From the NCBI GenBank assembly GCA_945890485.1, contig CAMDCN010000002.1, positions 310,001-374,000 on the forward strand: a stretch of 64,000 nt of DNA, read 5' to 3'. Position 1 is the stretch's first letter. Each line of letters begins with the position of its first letter. Shown here piece by piece: positions 52,011-61,012 of the stretch. A model generated the notes under the pieces. That model searched no databases, had not been told where the DNA came from, and saw nothing but the letters and a program-made list of their open reading frames with translations. The stretch comes from Candidatus Sulfopaludibacter sp. SbA3. Lineage in GTDB: Bacteria > Acidobacteriota > Terriglobia > Bryobacterales > Bryobacteraceae. Position numbers and translations under genes: made by a program.

Positions 52011-54782
52011 GTGACCCCCGAACGCTACACCCAAGTTAAGAGCCTCTTCCAACTGGTCCTCGACCAACCAGCGGACCAGCGCCAGGTCTTCCTCGAAAAG
52101 GCCTGCGGCGCCGACCGTGCGCTCTACCTCGAAGTCCGCAACCTCATCACCGCCGATTCCTCTTCCGCCGACTTCCTCTCCCACCCGGCCATGACGCCGG
52201 TCTCGCAAATTCTCGAACAGGCTGCCCGCGACCAGGAAGAGGCCATCCCCTCGCAGATCGGCCCCTACGCCATTCAACGACAGATCGGCGTCGGCGGTAT
52301 GGGCGCCGTCTACCTCGCCTCGCGCGCGGATCAGCACTACTCGAAGCTAGTCGCCATTAAAGTCATCCGCCGCGGAATGGAGCAGGATCGCATCATCCAA
52401 CGCTTCCGCCGGGAACGCCAAATCGTCGCTTCTCTCGACCATCCCAATATCGCCCGCCTCCTCGATGGCGGCGCCGCGGAGGACGGTCGTCCGTACTTCG
52501 TCATGGAGTACGTCGAAGGTCACTCGATCGATACCTATTGCGATGAAAAGAAACTCTCTACCGAAGACCGTCTCCGTATCTTCTGCGACGTATGTGCCGC
52601 CGTACACTACGCCCACCAGAACTTAGTCGTCCACCGCGACCTGAAACCCGGCAACATTCTGGTCAAACTCGATGGGGCGCCAAAGCTGCTCGACTTTGGC
52701 ATCGCCAAGATCCTCACGCCGGATTCGACGGCAGCCAGCGAAAAAACGGCCACTTCCATGCGGTTGATGACACCGCAGTACGCCAGCCCTGAACAAGTCC
52801 GCGGCGAGGCGGTTACTACCGTATCCGACGTCTACTTACTCGGGATTATCCTCTATGAGCTACTCACGGGCCACCGCCCATACCCCCTCAAAGATGGCGT
52901 AACTCTCGAACTCCTCCGCGCCATGTCCCAATCCGAGCCGGAGCCGCCCTCTTCGGCTATCTCCCGGATCGTCGACACCCTCACCCGCGACGGCGGCCGC
53001 CAGATCACCAAGAACCCCTTCATCGTCAGCGCCACCCGCGAAGCCTCCCCCGCCGCCCTCCGCAAAAAGCTCGCCGGCGACCTCGACGCCATCGTCCTCA
53101 ACTCCCTTCGCCGCGATTCGAAAGAGCGTTATCAATCCGCCGCGCAACTCGCCGACGACATCCGCCGCTACCTCGCGCGCGAACCAGTGTCGGCGGTCCC
53201 CGAAAATGCCTTCTACCGTCTCCGCCTGTTCATCACGCGGAACCGGGCTCTCGCCGCAACCATCTCCGCCGCCCTCGCTCTCATTCTCCTCTCCGCCGTC
53301 GTAGCCGGATGGCAGGCACGCTCCGCCCGCATCCAGCGAGACCTCGCCGCGCGGCGTTTCGAAGAGGTGCGCAAAGTCGCCAACTCCTTCCTATTCGAGG
53401 TCCACGACGCCATCGCCCCCCTCCCGGGCACGACGCCCGCCCGCCGGCTTCTCGTCGCCAAAGCAATTGAGTACCTGAACAATCTCGCCAAAGAGGCCGG
53501 CAACGACGCCACCATTAAACGCGAACTGGCGTCCGCCTGGCTGCGCGTCGGCCACCTGCAGGGCAACCCCAACTATGCCAATCTCGGCGACGCCGATAGC
53601 GCCCGCCAGAGTTACCAAACCGCCCTCCAGATCCTCCGCAGCCTGCCCAACCCGCCTTCGCTCGACCTCGGCGCCGCCCTTGAGGGTACTGCCGACTTGG
53701 AGGCCAACGCCGGCGACTCACCGAACGCCCAGCAGCACTACGAGGAAGCTCGCCAGATCTTTGAACGTGCTGCCGCGCCCCCGTCCATCCTCGTCGCCAA
53801 CTACCAGAATCTCGCGTCCGTCCTCGCCGCCACCGGCCAAACCACCGCCGCACTCGACCTCGCTCGCAAGTCGCACAGCCTAGCCGAATCCGCCGGTGAC
53901 GCCCGCCTGCTCGCAATATCGAAGGCCCGCCTCGGCGCGATCGAAAACCAAGCCGGTCTCTACGCGGAGGCAAAAAAGAACCTCGAGGCCGCCCTGCAAC
54001 TCACCGAGAAACTCAACGAAGGCCAACCCAACGCCCTGCACCAACGCGACCTCTCCTTTGTCCTCGAAGACCTCGCCAGAAACGGCCGCCGCAACAACGA
54101 CCCGCAGGCGCCCATCTATCACCAGCGTTCGCTCGCCCTACGCCGCGCCCTCGCCCTCGCCGACCCCCAGAATTCGCAAGCCCAGCGTGACCTCGCCTAC
54201 GCCTATCTCCGCCACGGAGACCCCGACGCTCTCCGCCTCGCCCAGGAGATTTTCAACAACCAACTCTCGCGCGACTCCCAAAACCCGATGGCCCGGCGCG
54301 ACGCCGCCCTCGGCCATCAAAAGCTTGGCGACGCACTCCTCGCCAACAATCAGGTCCTCCAGGCCGTGGAGCAGTATCGCCGGTTCCTCCAGCTCGCCCA
54401 GCAATGGCAAGCCACCGATGCCAGCAGCCTCTACGCCCTCCAAATGCTCGCCGCCGCCCACCTCAAGCTAGCCGAGGGGCTGCCGAAACTCGCCGACCCC
54501 CAGGGCGCCCTGCAGAACGCACGCCGCGCGGTCAGCCTACTCGACGACCTCGTGCAGAAAGATAAAGCGTCCACCCTGTTCCGCCGCGACCGTGCCCTGG
54601 CGTACTTCATCCTCGGCCGCACCCTGCTCGAAACGAAATCCCCTTCCGCGCAGACCCACCTCAACCAATCCAAAAGCCAGTTCGATGCCCTCGTTGCCGA
54701 AAAGAAACTGCCCATCGAAGACCGCGCTATCGTGGATGCCCTCAGCCGCTCACTGGAACTAGCCCGCTCAACACCGTTCTAA
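52011..54782 (+). CDS. membrane Ser/Thr protein kinase with TPR sensor domain
   Basis: This protein of about 923 residues starts at the GTG at 52011 (TPERYTQVKSLF), matching the short N-terminal helix seen in this kinase group. The kinase domain (about 85-360) has the Gly loop IGVGGMGAVY, Lys in LVAIKVI, HRDLKPGNILV (catalytic Asp) and LDFGIAK (DFG). One membrane helix follows (about 411-433, ALAATISAALALILLSAVVAG). The extracytoplasmic C-terminal half is built of TPR-like helices. It lies 133 bp after the ECF sigma gene, a known acidobacterial pairing. It likely senses an envelope signal and controls the sigma factor. Confidence 0.9.
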   Translation: MTPERYTQVKSLFQLVLDQPADQRQVFLEKACGADRALYLEVRNLITADSSSADFLSHPAMTPVSQILEQAARDQEEAIPSQIGPYAIQRQIGVGGMGAVYLASRADQHYSKLVAIKVIRRGMEQDRIIQRFRRERQIVASLDHPNIARLLDGGAAEDGRPYFVMEYVEGHSIDTYCDEKKLSTEDRLRIFCDVCAAVHYAHQNLVVHRDLKPGNILVKLDGAPKLLDFGIAKILTPDSTAASEKTATSMRLMTPQYASPEQVRGEAVTTVSDVYLLGIILYELLTGHRPYPLKDGVTLELLRAMSQSEPEPPSSAISRIVDTLTRDGGRQITKNPFIVSATREASPAALRKKLAGDLDAIVLNSLRRDSKERYQSAAQLADDIRRYLAREPVSAVPENAFYRLRLFITRNRALAATISAALALILLSAVVAGWQARSARIQRDLAARRFEEVRKVANSFLFEVHDAIAPLPGTTPARRLLVAKAIEYLNNLAKEAGNDATIKRELASAWLRVGHLQGNPNYANLGDADSARQSYQTALQILRSLPNPPSLDLGAALEGTADLEANAGDSPNAQQHYEEARQIFERAAAPPSILVANYQNLASVLAATGQTTAALDLARKSHSLAESAGDARLLAISKARLGAIENQAGLYAEAKKNLEAALQLTEKLNEGQPNALHQRDLSFVLEDLARNGRRNNDPQAPIYHQRSLALRRALALADPQNSQAQRDLAYAYLRHGDPDALRLAQEIFNNQLSRDSQNPMARRDAALGHQKLGDALLANNQVLQAVEQYRRFLQLAQQWQATDASSLYALQMLAAAHLKLAEGLPKLADPQGALQNARRAVSLLDDLVQKDKASTLFRRDRALAYFILGRTLLETKSPSAQTHLNQSKSQFDALVAEKKLPIEDRAIVDALSRSLELARSTPF

Positions 54783-55795
54783 CCGCCACCCGCCCGCTGC
54801 GCCCGGCCTGCTGCTCCGGCCGCCCGGCCCACAGGTTTCCGCTGCGGCAGACCCATCACGGCGCGAATCGCCGAGTTCAGCCGCACGCACAAGTCGATAT
54901 CTGCCCGCAGCTCCGCCACGGTACACGGCTCTTCCCCAAACCACACGGCCGAACCCATTTGCGTCAAAACCCCATGCCGCAAACCCATCTCCACCATCTC
55001 CATCTCCGCCGACCAGCCTTCGCCCTCCACAAACGACAACTCCGCCTGCCCCGCCGCCGCCAACTGGTTCTTCACCACCTTCATCGCCACCCGGCGAACC
55101 TCCCGGCGCTGGCTCACTTCCCGCATATCGGCCCGCACCGCCGCATGCAGCTTCAGCCCCCATCCGCCCGTCGACGTTTCCGTGTAGCCGAAGCCGTGAT
55201 ACGCCCGCAGTTGGTTCAACAACAACAAACACGCCGGCGACTGGCTCATCACCCGGGCAATTCGCCGCAGTCCATTGGCGATCATCTCGCTATGGGCGAA
55301 CGATGGCCCCTCGATCATCGACCCCGCCAACTCCTCGGCAGGGGCCAGCGCCGCCACGGAATCCACCACGACGAGGTCCACCCCCTGGCTCGCCACCAAC
55401 CGCTCCACCATCCGCAACGCCTGCTCGCCATTGTCCGCCCGCAGCAACACCAGGCGGTCCACATCCACACCCAACCGAACTGCATACCCGGCGTCGAACG
55501 TACACTCCGCGTCCACCAACGCGGCGGTCTGCCCCTCGCCTTGCGCCGCCGCGATCACCTGCAGCGCCAACGTCGATTTGCCCACGCCCGCAGGCCCAAA
55601 CAGCTCCACCATCCGCCCACGCGGCAATCCACCGATGCCCAATGCGGCATCCACCGCGATTGACCCGCTCGGGATCACCCCGGCGACCGCGCGACCGCGC
55701 ACGCCGAATGCAGCCGCTTGCCGCAGTTCCGTTTGTAGACGGTTATCCCACAGGCCAATTTGGCCTGCCGGTTCCCGCGCCGAATTGTGTTTCAT
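54779..55795 (-). CDS. divergent RecA paralogue
   Basis: This 338-residue RecA-fold protein has Walker A GPAGVGKST (residues 67-75; usual RecA reads GPESSGKTT), VDAECTFD with the catalytic Glu, LVVVDSVAAL (Walker B), LLNQLRAYHGFGYTETSTGG (L2 region) and a C-terminal region without the acidic tail of housekeeping RecA. The N-terminal helix that polymerises RecA subunits is not recognisable. It overlaps the kinase stop by 4 bp convergently. It may be a second RecA specialised in mutagenesis or a diverged main copy; which cannot be decided from this window. No lexA or imuA-type neighbour is seen. Confidence 0.82.
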   Translation of the reverse strand: MKHNSAREPAGQIGLWDNRLQTELRQAAAFGVRGRAVAGVIPSGSIAVDAALGIGGLPRGRMVELFGPAGVGKSTLALQVIAAAQGEGQTAALVDAECTFDAGYAVRLGVDVDRLVLLRADNGEQALRMVERLVASQGVDLVVVDSVAALAPAEELAGSMIEGPSFAHSEMIANGLRRIARVMSQSPACLLLLNQLRAYHGFGYTETSTGGWGLKLHAAVRADMREVSQRREVRRVAMKVVKNQLAAAGQAELSFVEGEGWSAEMEMVEMGLRHGVLTQMGSAVWFGEEPCTVAELRADIDLCVRLNSAIRAVMGLPQRKPVGRAAGAAGRAQRAGGG

Positions 55796-55886
55796 AGCAG
55801 AGCCCTTCTAGTGTCCGCTAAACACCGGAGTTCCAGACCACAGAAAAGCCCCACCCCATTCTCAGACTTGCCTGCGCCGAGTCCCC

Positions 55887-57155
55887 CTATCTGGGGGCGG
55901 TCGTACCCGCCTGAACGGGTCGAAACTGCCCCATCAGCAAGTGCAAACACAGCACGCCCGTCAGATGAAAGAGGCCGAACGTCAGGAAAATCGGTTTGTA
56001 GCCCACGACCGGGATCAATATCCCCGGCAGCCAGGTAGCAAACATTACTCCCCCCAGGCTCCCCGCGAATCCGCCAATGCCCGTCACACTAGCCACCGCC
56101 GGCCGCGGAAACACATCGCTCACCACCGTATACAAGTTCGCCGAAAACCCTTGATGCGCCGCTGTCGCCAAGCTCATCAACGCGATCGCCAGAATCGGGC
56201 TATCCGCCAAAACACTACACACCGCCAACGGCATACAGGCCGCGCAGATCAACATCGCCGTCTTCCGCGCCTTCCCCACCGCCATTCCTCGCCGCATGAA
56301 ATACCCTGAGAGCCATCCGCCCCCCACGCTCCCAATATCGGCCATCAGATAGATCACCGGCAGCACCCAGCCGACCTTCTTCATATCGAACCCCCGTACA
56401 TCGTACAGATAAATCGGGAGCCAATAGCTGTAAAACCGCCAAACCGGATCACTCAGGAACTTTCCGAGCGCGAACCCCCACGTTTCCTTCTGCCGCAACG
56501 CCTCCATCCAGCCGATCACTGGCTCATCCGCCGCATTCGTCACGTCGGAAACGATATACGCCCGCTCCGCCTCGTTCACCCGCGCATGCTCCGTCGGCAA
56601 CCGGTAGCTGAACCACCACAGCACAAGCCAGGCAAATCCTAAAGAGCCCGTAACCAGGAAGCAGCCCTGCCACCCAAAGCCCGCCACCATGTAGGCAAAC
56701 ACCGGAGGCCCCACCATCGACGCCACGTTGGTGCCCGCATTGAAAATCCCCGTTGCAAACGCCCGGTCCTTCTTCGGGAACCATTCCGCCACGCTCCGAA
56801 TCGCCGCCGGAAAGTTCCCCGCCTCACCCAGACCCAACATCCCCCGCCAAAACCCAAGCTCCAGCGGCGTCTTCGCCAGCCCGTGCAACACCGCTGCCAC
56901 CGACCACCACAGCACCGCCACCGCATACCCGATCCGTGTGCCGTAGCGTTCCACAAACTTCCCCATGATCAGGAAGCCGATCATGTACGTCATTTCAAAT
57001 GCCAGCGTCAACCGTCCGTAAGTCGGGTCGTCGATCAGCATGTCCTTCCGGATCTCGGGCACCAAGATCCCGAAAGCAATCCGATCCAGGTAGTTAATCG
57101 TCGTCGCGAGAAACAACAGACTGAGGATCCACCAGCGGACCCGGGTTGGAGGCAT
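55887..57155 (-). CDS. MFS transporter, hexuronate/anion:cation symporter type
   Basis: This is a 12-helix major facilitator protein of about 422 residues, resembling the ExuT/ACS subfamily. N-terminal TINYLDRIAFGILVPEIRKD fits the family's first helix and following loop. An RYGTRIGY-type loop follows helix 2, as does GEAGNFPAAIRSVAEWFPKKDRAFATGIF, a strong ACS-family motif. The start is the ATG at 57155; an upstream TTG is possible. Substrate is probably a hexuronate or sugar acid, fitting the enolase-superfamily dehydratases elsewhere in the window. It is 13 bp after sua5 on the same strand. Confidence 0.88.
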   Translation of the reverse strand: MPPTRVRWWILSLLFLATTINYLDRIAFGILVPEIRKDMLIDDPTYGRLTLAFEMTYMIGFLIMGKFVERYGTRIGYAVAVLWWSVAAVLHGLAKTPLELGFWRGMLGLGEAGNFPAAIRSVAEWFPKKDRAFATGIFNAGTNVASMVGPPVFAYMVAGFGWQGCFLVTGSLGFAWLVLWWFSYRLPTEHARVNEAERAYIVSDVTNAADEPVIGWMEALRQKETWGFALGKFLSDPVWRFYSYWLPIYLYDVRGFDMKKVGWVLPVIYLMADIGSVGGGWLSGYFMRRGMAVGKARKTAMLICAACMPLAVCSVLADSPILAIALMSLATAAHQGFSANLYTVVSDVFPRPAVASVTGIGGFAGSLGGVMFATWLPGILIPVVGYKPIFLTFGLFHLTGVLCLHLLMGQFRPVQAGTTAPR

Positions 57156-57183
57156 CAGGCAATCATACAATCATCCGCGCCCG

Positions 57184-58104
57184 CTAGTTCTCGCCCGCCC
57201 GAGCCAACCGGTCCCGTATCCCGTCCCATGCGCCACCCGCCGGCACAGGCTCCACCACAATCTCCTCGAGCCCCGCCGAATCGAGCAAATGCAGCGCCTC
57301 ATACAACCCGGCGGCGTACCCCTCCGCCTCCGCTGGCAGCCTGACGGCCATTTCAGCCTCTCGCTCCGTCGAATGCCACAAGTAGCCCGACTCCGGCCCA
57401 GGCTCTCCCACCCGCAACGGCGTCCGCGGCGCGTAGTGCCGTGCGTGCATCCCTGGCGCCGCATGTGCCGTCCCTACAGCCGCCTCACCCGCCAATTCCA
57501 CCGGCCCAATCACCTCTTCAATCATCGCCCGCGACACCATACCCGGCCGGAGTAACACCGCCCGGCCACCCACCAGCGACAGCACCGTCGACTCAATCCC
57601 TACCGTGCAACTCCCGCCATCCACCACGAAATCCACTGCGTCGCCCAACCCGGACCGCACATGGTCCGCCGTCGTCGGCGACAAGCCCATAAACGGATTC
57701 GCGCTCGGCGCCGCCACCGGAACTCCCGCCAGCCGGATCAGTTCGAGCGCCACCGGATGCGCCGGCTGCCTCACCCCCACCGTCCCCAATCCCGCCGTTA
57801 CCCCGTCCGGCACCACGTCCCGCTTGGCCAGCACCAGCGTCAACGGTCCCGGCCAAAACCGTTCCGCCAACTTCTGCGCCGCCTCCGGCCATTCCGCCAC
57901 CACCGTCCGCGCCATTTCGACATCAGCCACGTGCACAATCAATGGCGAGGTCGATGGACGTCCCTTGGCCTCGTATATTCGCGCCACCGCCGCCGGGTCC
58001 AGCGCATTCGCCCCTAACCCGTAGACCGTCTCCGTCGGGAAGGCCACCAGCCCCCCCGACCGCAACAGGGCCGCAGCCCGCTCCAACTCAAACGTCGGCG
58101 TCAT
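57184..58104 (-). CDS. L-threonylcarbamoyladenylate synthase (Sua5/YwlC type)
   Basis: This enzyme makes threonylcarbamoyl-AMP for t6A tRNA modification. The N-terminal YrdC domain (about 1-200) has GGLVAFPTETVYGLGANAL, KGRPSTSPLIVH and APSANPFMGLSPTTADHV. A linker and a C-terminal Sua5 domain (about 215-306) follow, so it is the two-domain Sua5 form rather than short TsaC. Its start overlaps the prfB stop by 17 bp, indicating coupled expression, as is common for translation genes. Confidence 0.92.
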   Translation of the reverse strand: MTPTFELERAAALLRSGGLVAFPTETVYGLGANALDPAAVARIYEAKGRPSTSPLIVHVADVEMARTVVAEWPEAAQKLAERFWPGPLTLVLAKRDVVPDGVTAGLGTVGVRQPAHPVALELIRLAGVPVAAPSANPFMGLSPTTADHVRSGLGDAVDFVVDGGSCTVGIESTVLSLVGGRAVLLRPGMVSRAMIEEVIGPVELAGEAAVGTAHAAPGMHARHYAPRTPLRVGEPGPESGYLWHSTEREAEMAVRLPAEAEGYAAGLYEALHLLDSAGLEEIVVEPVPAGGAWDGIRDRLARAGEN

Positions 58105-59219
58105 CGTCCGACCCAGCCGTCTTGCCGGTTCGTTTCCATACTAGGAACGCGTGAATCAGTTCCCCAATGTCGCCATCTAAAACGCGATCCACGTCCCCAA
58201 TCGACTTCTTCGTCCGATGATCCTTGATCATCCGGTACGGCGCCATCACGTAGCTGCGAATCTGGCTGCCGAAGTTGATCTCCATCTTCGTGTCTTCCAG
58301 CTTCCGCTCTTCCACGCGCCGCTTCGCCAGCTCGTGCTCGTACAGCCGCGCCTTCATCTGCTTCAGTGCGCTGGCCCGGTTCTTATGCTGGCTCCGCTCG
58401 TTTTGGCACTGCACCACGATGCCGGTCGGCAAATGCGTCATGCGAACCGCTGATTCCGTCCGGTTCACGTGCTGCCCGCCCGCACCGCTCGCGCGAAACA
58501 CGTCGATCTTCAAATCGTCCGGCTTCACTTCGATGTTGATGTCGTCATCCACCAGCGGAATCACGAATACGCTGGCGAACGACGTATGCCGCCGCGCCGC
58601 CGAATCGAACGGCGAAATCCGCACCAACCGGTGGACGCCAATCTCGCTCTGCAGCAAGCCATAGACGTTCTCGCCTTCAATCTCCACGGTCGCCGACTTG
58701 ATCCCGGCCCCTTCGCCTTCGAGTCGATCCGTCACTTCGCACTTGAAGCTATTCCGTTCCGCCCAGCGCAGAAACATGCGCAGCAGCATCTCGGCCCAGT
58801 CCTGGCTCTCGGTGCCGCCGGCGCCCGGATGCACGGTCAAGATCGCGCTACGGCCGTCGTTCTCGCCGTTCAACAGCATGCCCGTCTCGAGGATTTCGAG
58901 GCGCGCCGTCAGCTTCTTCAACCCCTGTTCGATTTCGCCGGCCACCGATTCGCCCTCGCGGCCCAGCTCGAACAAAGTCTCAATCTCATCGGTCATGCCC
59001 AGGACTTCGACGTCCTCGGCTACAGCCTTCTCCAGCCGCTTCCGGTCCTGCATGACTCGCTGACTCGTCTCCTGGCTGTTCCAGAAACCGGGATCAGAAA
59101 TCTGCTCTTCCGTCGATTCCAGCTGCTTTCGCTTGGCAGGAGCGTCAAAGATAGCTCCGCACAGCGAGGGCTTGCTGGCGGAGCGGGTTATACTCCCGTT
59201 CTAACTCTTCTAAAGTCAT
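58088..59219 (-). CDS. prfB: peptide chain release factor 2, programmed +1 frameshift
   Basis: RF2 terminates translation at UAA and UGA. The gene starts at the ATG at 59219 (MTLEELEREYNPLRQQ) and reaches an in-frame TGA as codon 25 (59147-59145). Shifting +1 at CTT-TGA-C joins directly to LDAPAKRKQLES and the rest of RF2. Full length is then about 376 residues. Family motifs fall where expected: the stop-recognition SPF at about 202-204 (RISPFDSAARRHTSF) and GGQ at about 247-249 (GAGGQHVNRTES). The domain lengths agree with E. coli RF2. UGA-dependent frameshifting lets RF2 regulate its own level. It overlaps the sua5 start by 17 bp. Confidence 0.96.
59136..59160 (-). promoter_or_regulatory. 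RF2 programmed frameshift site
   Basis: On the minus strand the element reads GCGGAGC-TAT-CTT-TGA-C. The CTT TGA C slip site is the classic RF2 sequence, and GGAG a few bases upstream acts as the internal Shine-Dalgarno that stimulates the shift. It places UGA (59147-59145) after codon 24. Confidence 0.95.
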
Positions 59220-59225
59220 CAAGAA

Positions 59226-59681
59226 CTATTTTAGCCGTTCCCGGAGCCCCGACTCCAGACCAGGATTCTTCATCCCCGCCTTCTTGGCCTCTTCGATCGC
59301 TTTCTCCACCGGCGCTCCCTTCTTTTGCGCCTGGTAGAGCCCCCAAACATATCCCACGCGGTTTGACGACGCGCAATGCAGCACCACGCGTTCGGTCGCC
59401 TTCGCGCCTGCCAGCAGTTTCATCAACCCGGCCAACTCCTCATCCTTCGGCGGCGTCGCACCAAACGGGACGTTCACATACCGCATCCCCGCCTTCTCGA
59501 CGATCGCCTTCTCGTCGAGCCCCAACTTCTGCATCTCCTCCGGAGTCCGCAGATTCACTACCACCTTCACGCCCTCTTTCGAGTACCCCGCCAACTGCTC
59601 CGCCGTCGGTTGGCCGGAAAAGATCACGTCCTGGGCACAACCAATCCCCATCGCGACAAAAAAGAGAGCAAGAGTCCGCAT
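59226..59681 (-). CDS. exported DUF442/beta-lactamase-hydrolase-like phosphatase domain protein
   Basis: This 151-residue protein has a signal peptide (MRTLALFFVAMGIGCAQ) and a domain resembling the DUF442 dual-specificity-phosphatase-like fold: IFSGQPTAEQLAGYSKEGVKVVVNLRTPEE, then HCASSNRVG. The Cys and Arg of a CX4R loop are in place, as in DUF442, although the usual GTR is replaced by SNR. Phosphatase activity in the periplasm is possible but not certain. It lies 6 bp downstream-side of the prfB start on the same strand. Confidence 0.75.
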   Translation of the reverse strand: MRTLALFFVAMGIGCAQDVIFSGQPTAEQLAGYSKEGVKVVVNLRTPEEMQKLGLDEKAIVEKAGMRYVNVPFGATPPKDEELAGLMKLLAGAKATERVVLHCASSNRVGYVWGLYQAQKKGAPVEKAIEEAKKAGMKNPGLESGLRERLK

Positions 59682-59726
59682 AGGCCGATTCTGTCACAAG
59701 CCGCACGCCGCCGCTACAATTAGGAC

Positions 59727-60998
59727 ATGGTCCGTCCGCTCCTCACCATCGCCCTACTCTCTGCCTCCGCCTTCGCCGCCAAGCCCGCGGCCGTCACCTT
59801 CCATAAAGACGTCCTCCCCATCCTCCAAACCAAGTGTCAAGGTTGCCACCGCCCCGGCGAGGCCGCCCCCATGCCCTTCCTCACTTACCAGCAAACCCGG
59901 CCCTTCGCCAAAGCCATTCGCGAAGCCGTCGCTACCAAGCGGATGCCTCCCTGGTTCGCGGACCCCCACGTCGGCAAGTTCACCAACGATTGGTCGCTCT
60001 CGCCCGCCGAAATCCAAACTCTCTCCACCTGGGCCGAATCCGGCGCCCCCGCGGGCAACGCCAAAGACGCCAAGCCCAATCCCACCTTCGCCACCGGCTG
60101 GCGCATCCCCCAACCCGACCTCGTCGTCCAACTTCCCGAACCGTACGAGATCCCCGCCTCCGGCACCATCGACTACGTCTATACCATCGTCCCCTCCGGC
60201 CTCACGGAAGACCGTTGGATCCAGTTCGCCGAACCCCGCCCCGGCAATCGCGCGCTCGTCCATCACGTCATCGCCTTCATCCGCGAACCCGGCTCCCCCT
60301 GGTTCGCCGAATACCCCGTCAACAAATCGTTCATTCCGAAGAAAACCACCAAAGGCGGACCCTCCGGCTACATCACCGGCTACGCTCCCGGCAGCATGCC
60401 GTATACCCTCCGCCCCGGCCAGGCCGCCCTGCTGAAAGCTGGTTCCGACATCGTCTTCCAAATGCACTATACGGCCAACGGCACCCCCGGCACCGACCAG
60501 TCGAAAATCGGCCTCGTCTTCGCCAAAGAACCGCCCAAGCAAGCCGTCCATACCCTCTGGCTGCAGAACTCGAAGTTCGTCATCCCGCCCGGAGTCGACA
60601 ACTATCCCGTCGCTACCTCCGTCACGCTAGGAACGGATGTCGAGCTCCTTGATTCCACCCCCCACATGCACGTCCGCGGCAAGGCCGCCACGCTCAAGGC
60701 CGTCTACCCAACGGGCGAGGAAGAAAAACTCCTCTCCGCCCGCTACGATTTCAACTGGCAGTTGAGCTACCAGTACGCCCCCGGTAAGATCGTCCCGAAA
60801 GGCACGCGCCTCGAAGCGGTCAGCTTCTACGACAACTCGCCCAACAACAAACACAACCCCGACCCCAAGGCCGAAGTCCGCTGGGGCGACCAGAGTTGGG
60901 AAGAGATGATGCTCAATTTCGTTCGCGTCGCCGTCGACGTCAACGTGAAGCCCGGCAGCCTGCTGCAGCGCCCGGCCCCCAAGCCAGCGGCCGAATAA
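59727..60998 (+). CDS. cytochrome c / type II copper monooxygenase-like secreted protein
   Basis: This exported 423-residue protein has a signal peptide ([17 protein letters not shown]) and a heme site CQGCH (about 37-41) in a PSCyt-type N-terminal domain. Residues about 145-410 resemble the copper type II, ascorbate-dependent (PHM-like) domains: HHVIAF, QMHYT and HMHVRG supply candidate copper His ligands. Such heme-plus-Cu2-monooxygenase-like proteins are widespread in Acidobacteria and Planctomycetes, with no proven substrate. It diverges from the DUF442 gene with 45 bp between the starts. glnS follows 14 bp later and may be cotranscribed. Confidence 0.78.
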   Translation: MVRPLLTIALLSASAFAAKPAAVTFHKDVLPILQTKCQGCHRPGEAAPMPFLTYQQTRPFAKAIREAVATKRMPPWFADPHVGKFTNDWSLSPAEIQTLSTWAESGAPAGNAKDAKPNPTFATGWRIPQPDLVVQLPEPYEIPASGTIDYVYTIVPSGLTEDRWIQFAEPRPGNRALVHHVIAFIREPGSPWFAEYPVNKSFIPKKTTKGGPSGYITGYAPGSMPYTLRPGQAALLKAGSDIVFQMHYTANGTPGTDQSKIGLVFAKEPPKQAVHTLWLQNSKFVIPPGVDNYPVATSVTLGTDVELLDSTPHMHVRGKAATLKAVYPTGEEEKLLSARYDFNWQLSYQYAPGKIVPKGTRLEAVSFYDNSPNNKHNPDPKAEVRWGDQSWEEMMLNFVRVAVDVNVKPGSLLQRPAPKPAAE

Positions 60999-61012
60999 CC
61001 GATAATCAAAGG

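Noticed and set aside
55811-55825. LexA-like operator before the recA paralogue
   Set aside because: Only GTGT/ACAC half-sites are present, and no LexA consensus for this lineage can be confirmed.
55883-55897. Terminator at the MFS gene end (CCCCC-TATCT-GGGGG)
   Set aside because: The stem is only five pairs, overlaps the stop codon and has no T-run on either strand.
58088-59053. Truncated RF2 pseudogene
   Set aside because: The missing N-terminus is recovered by the programmed +1 frameshift.
58469-59683. Plus-strand ORF of 404 aa
   Set aside because: Antisense to prfB and the DUF442 gene; its C-terminal half is low complexity.
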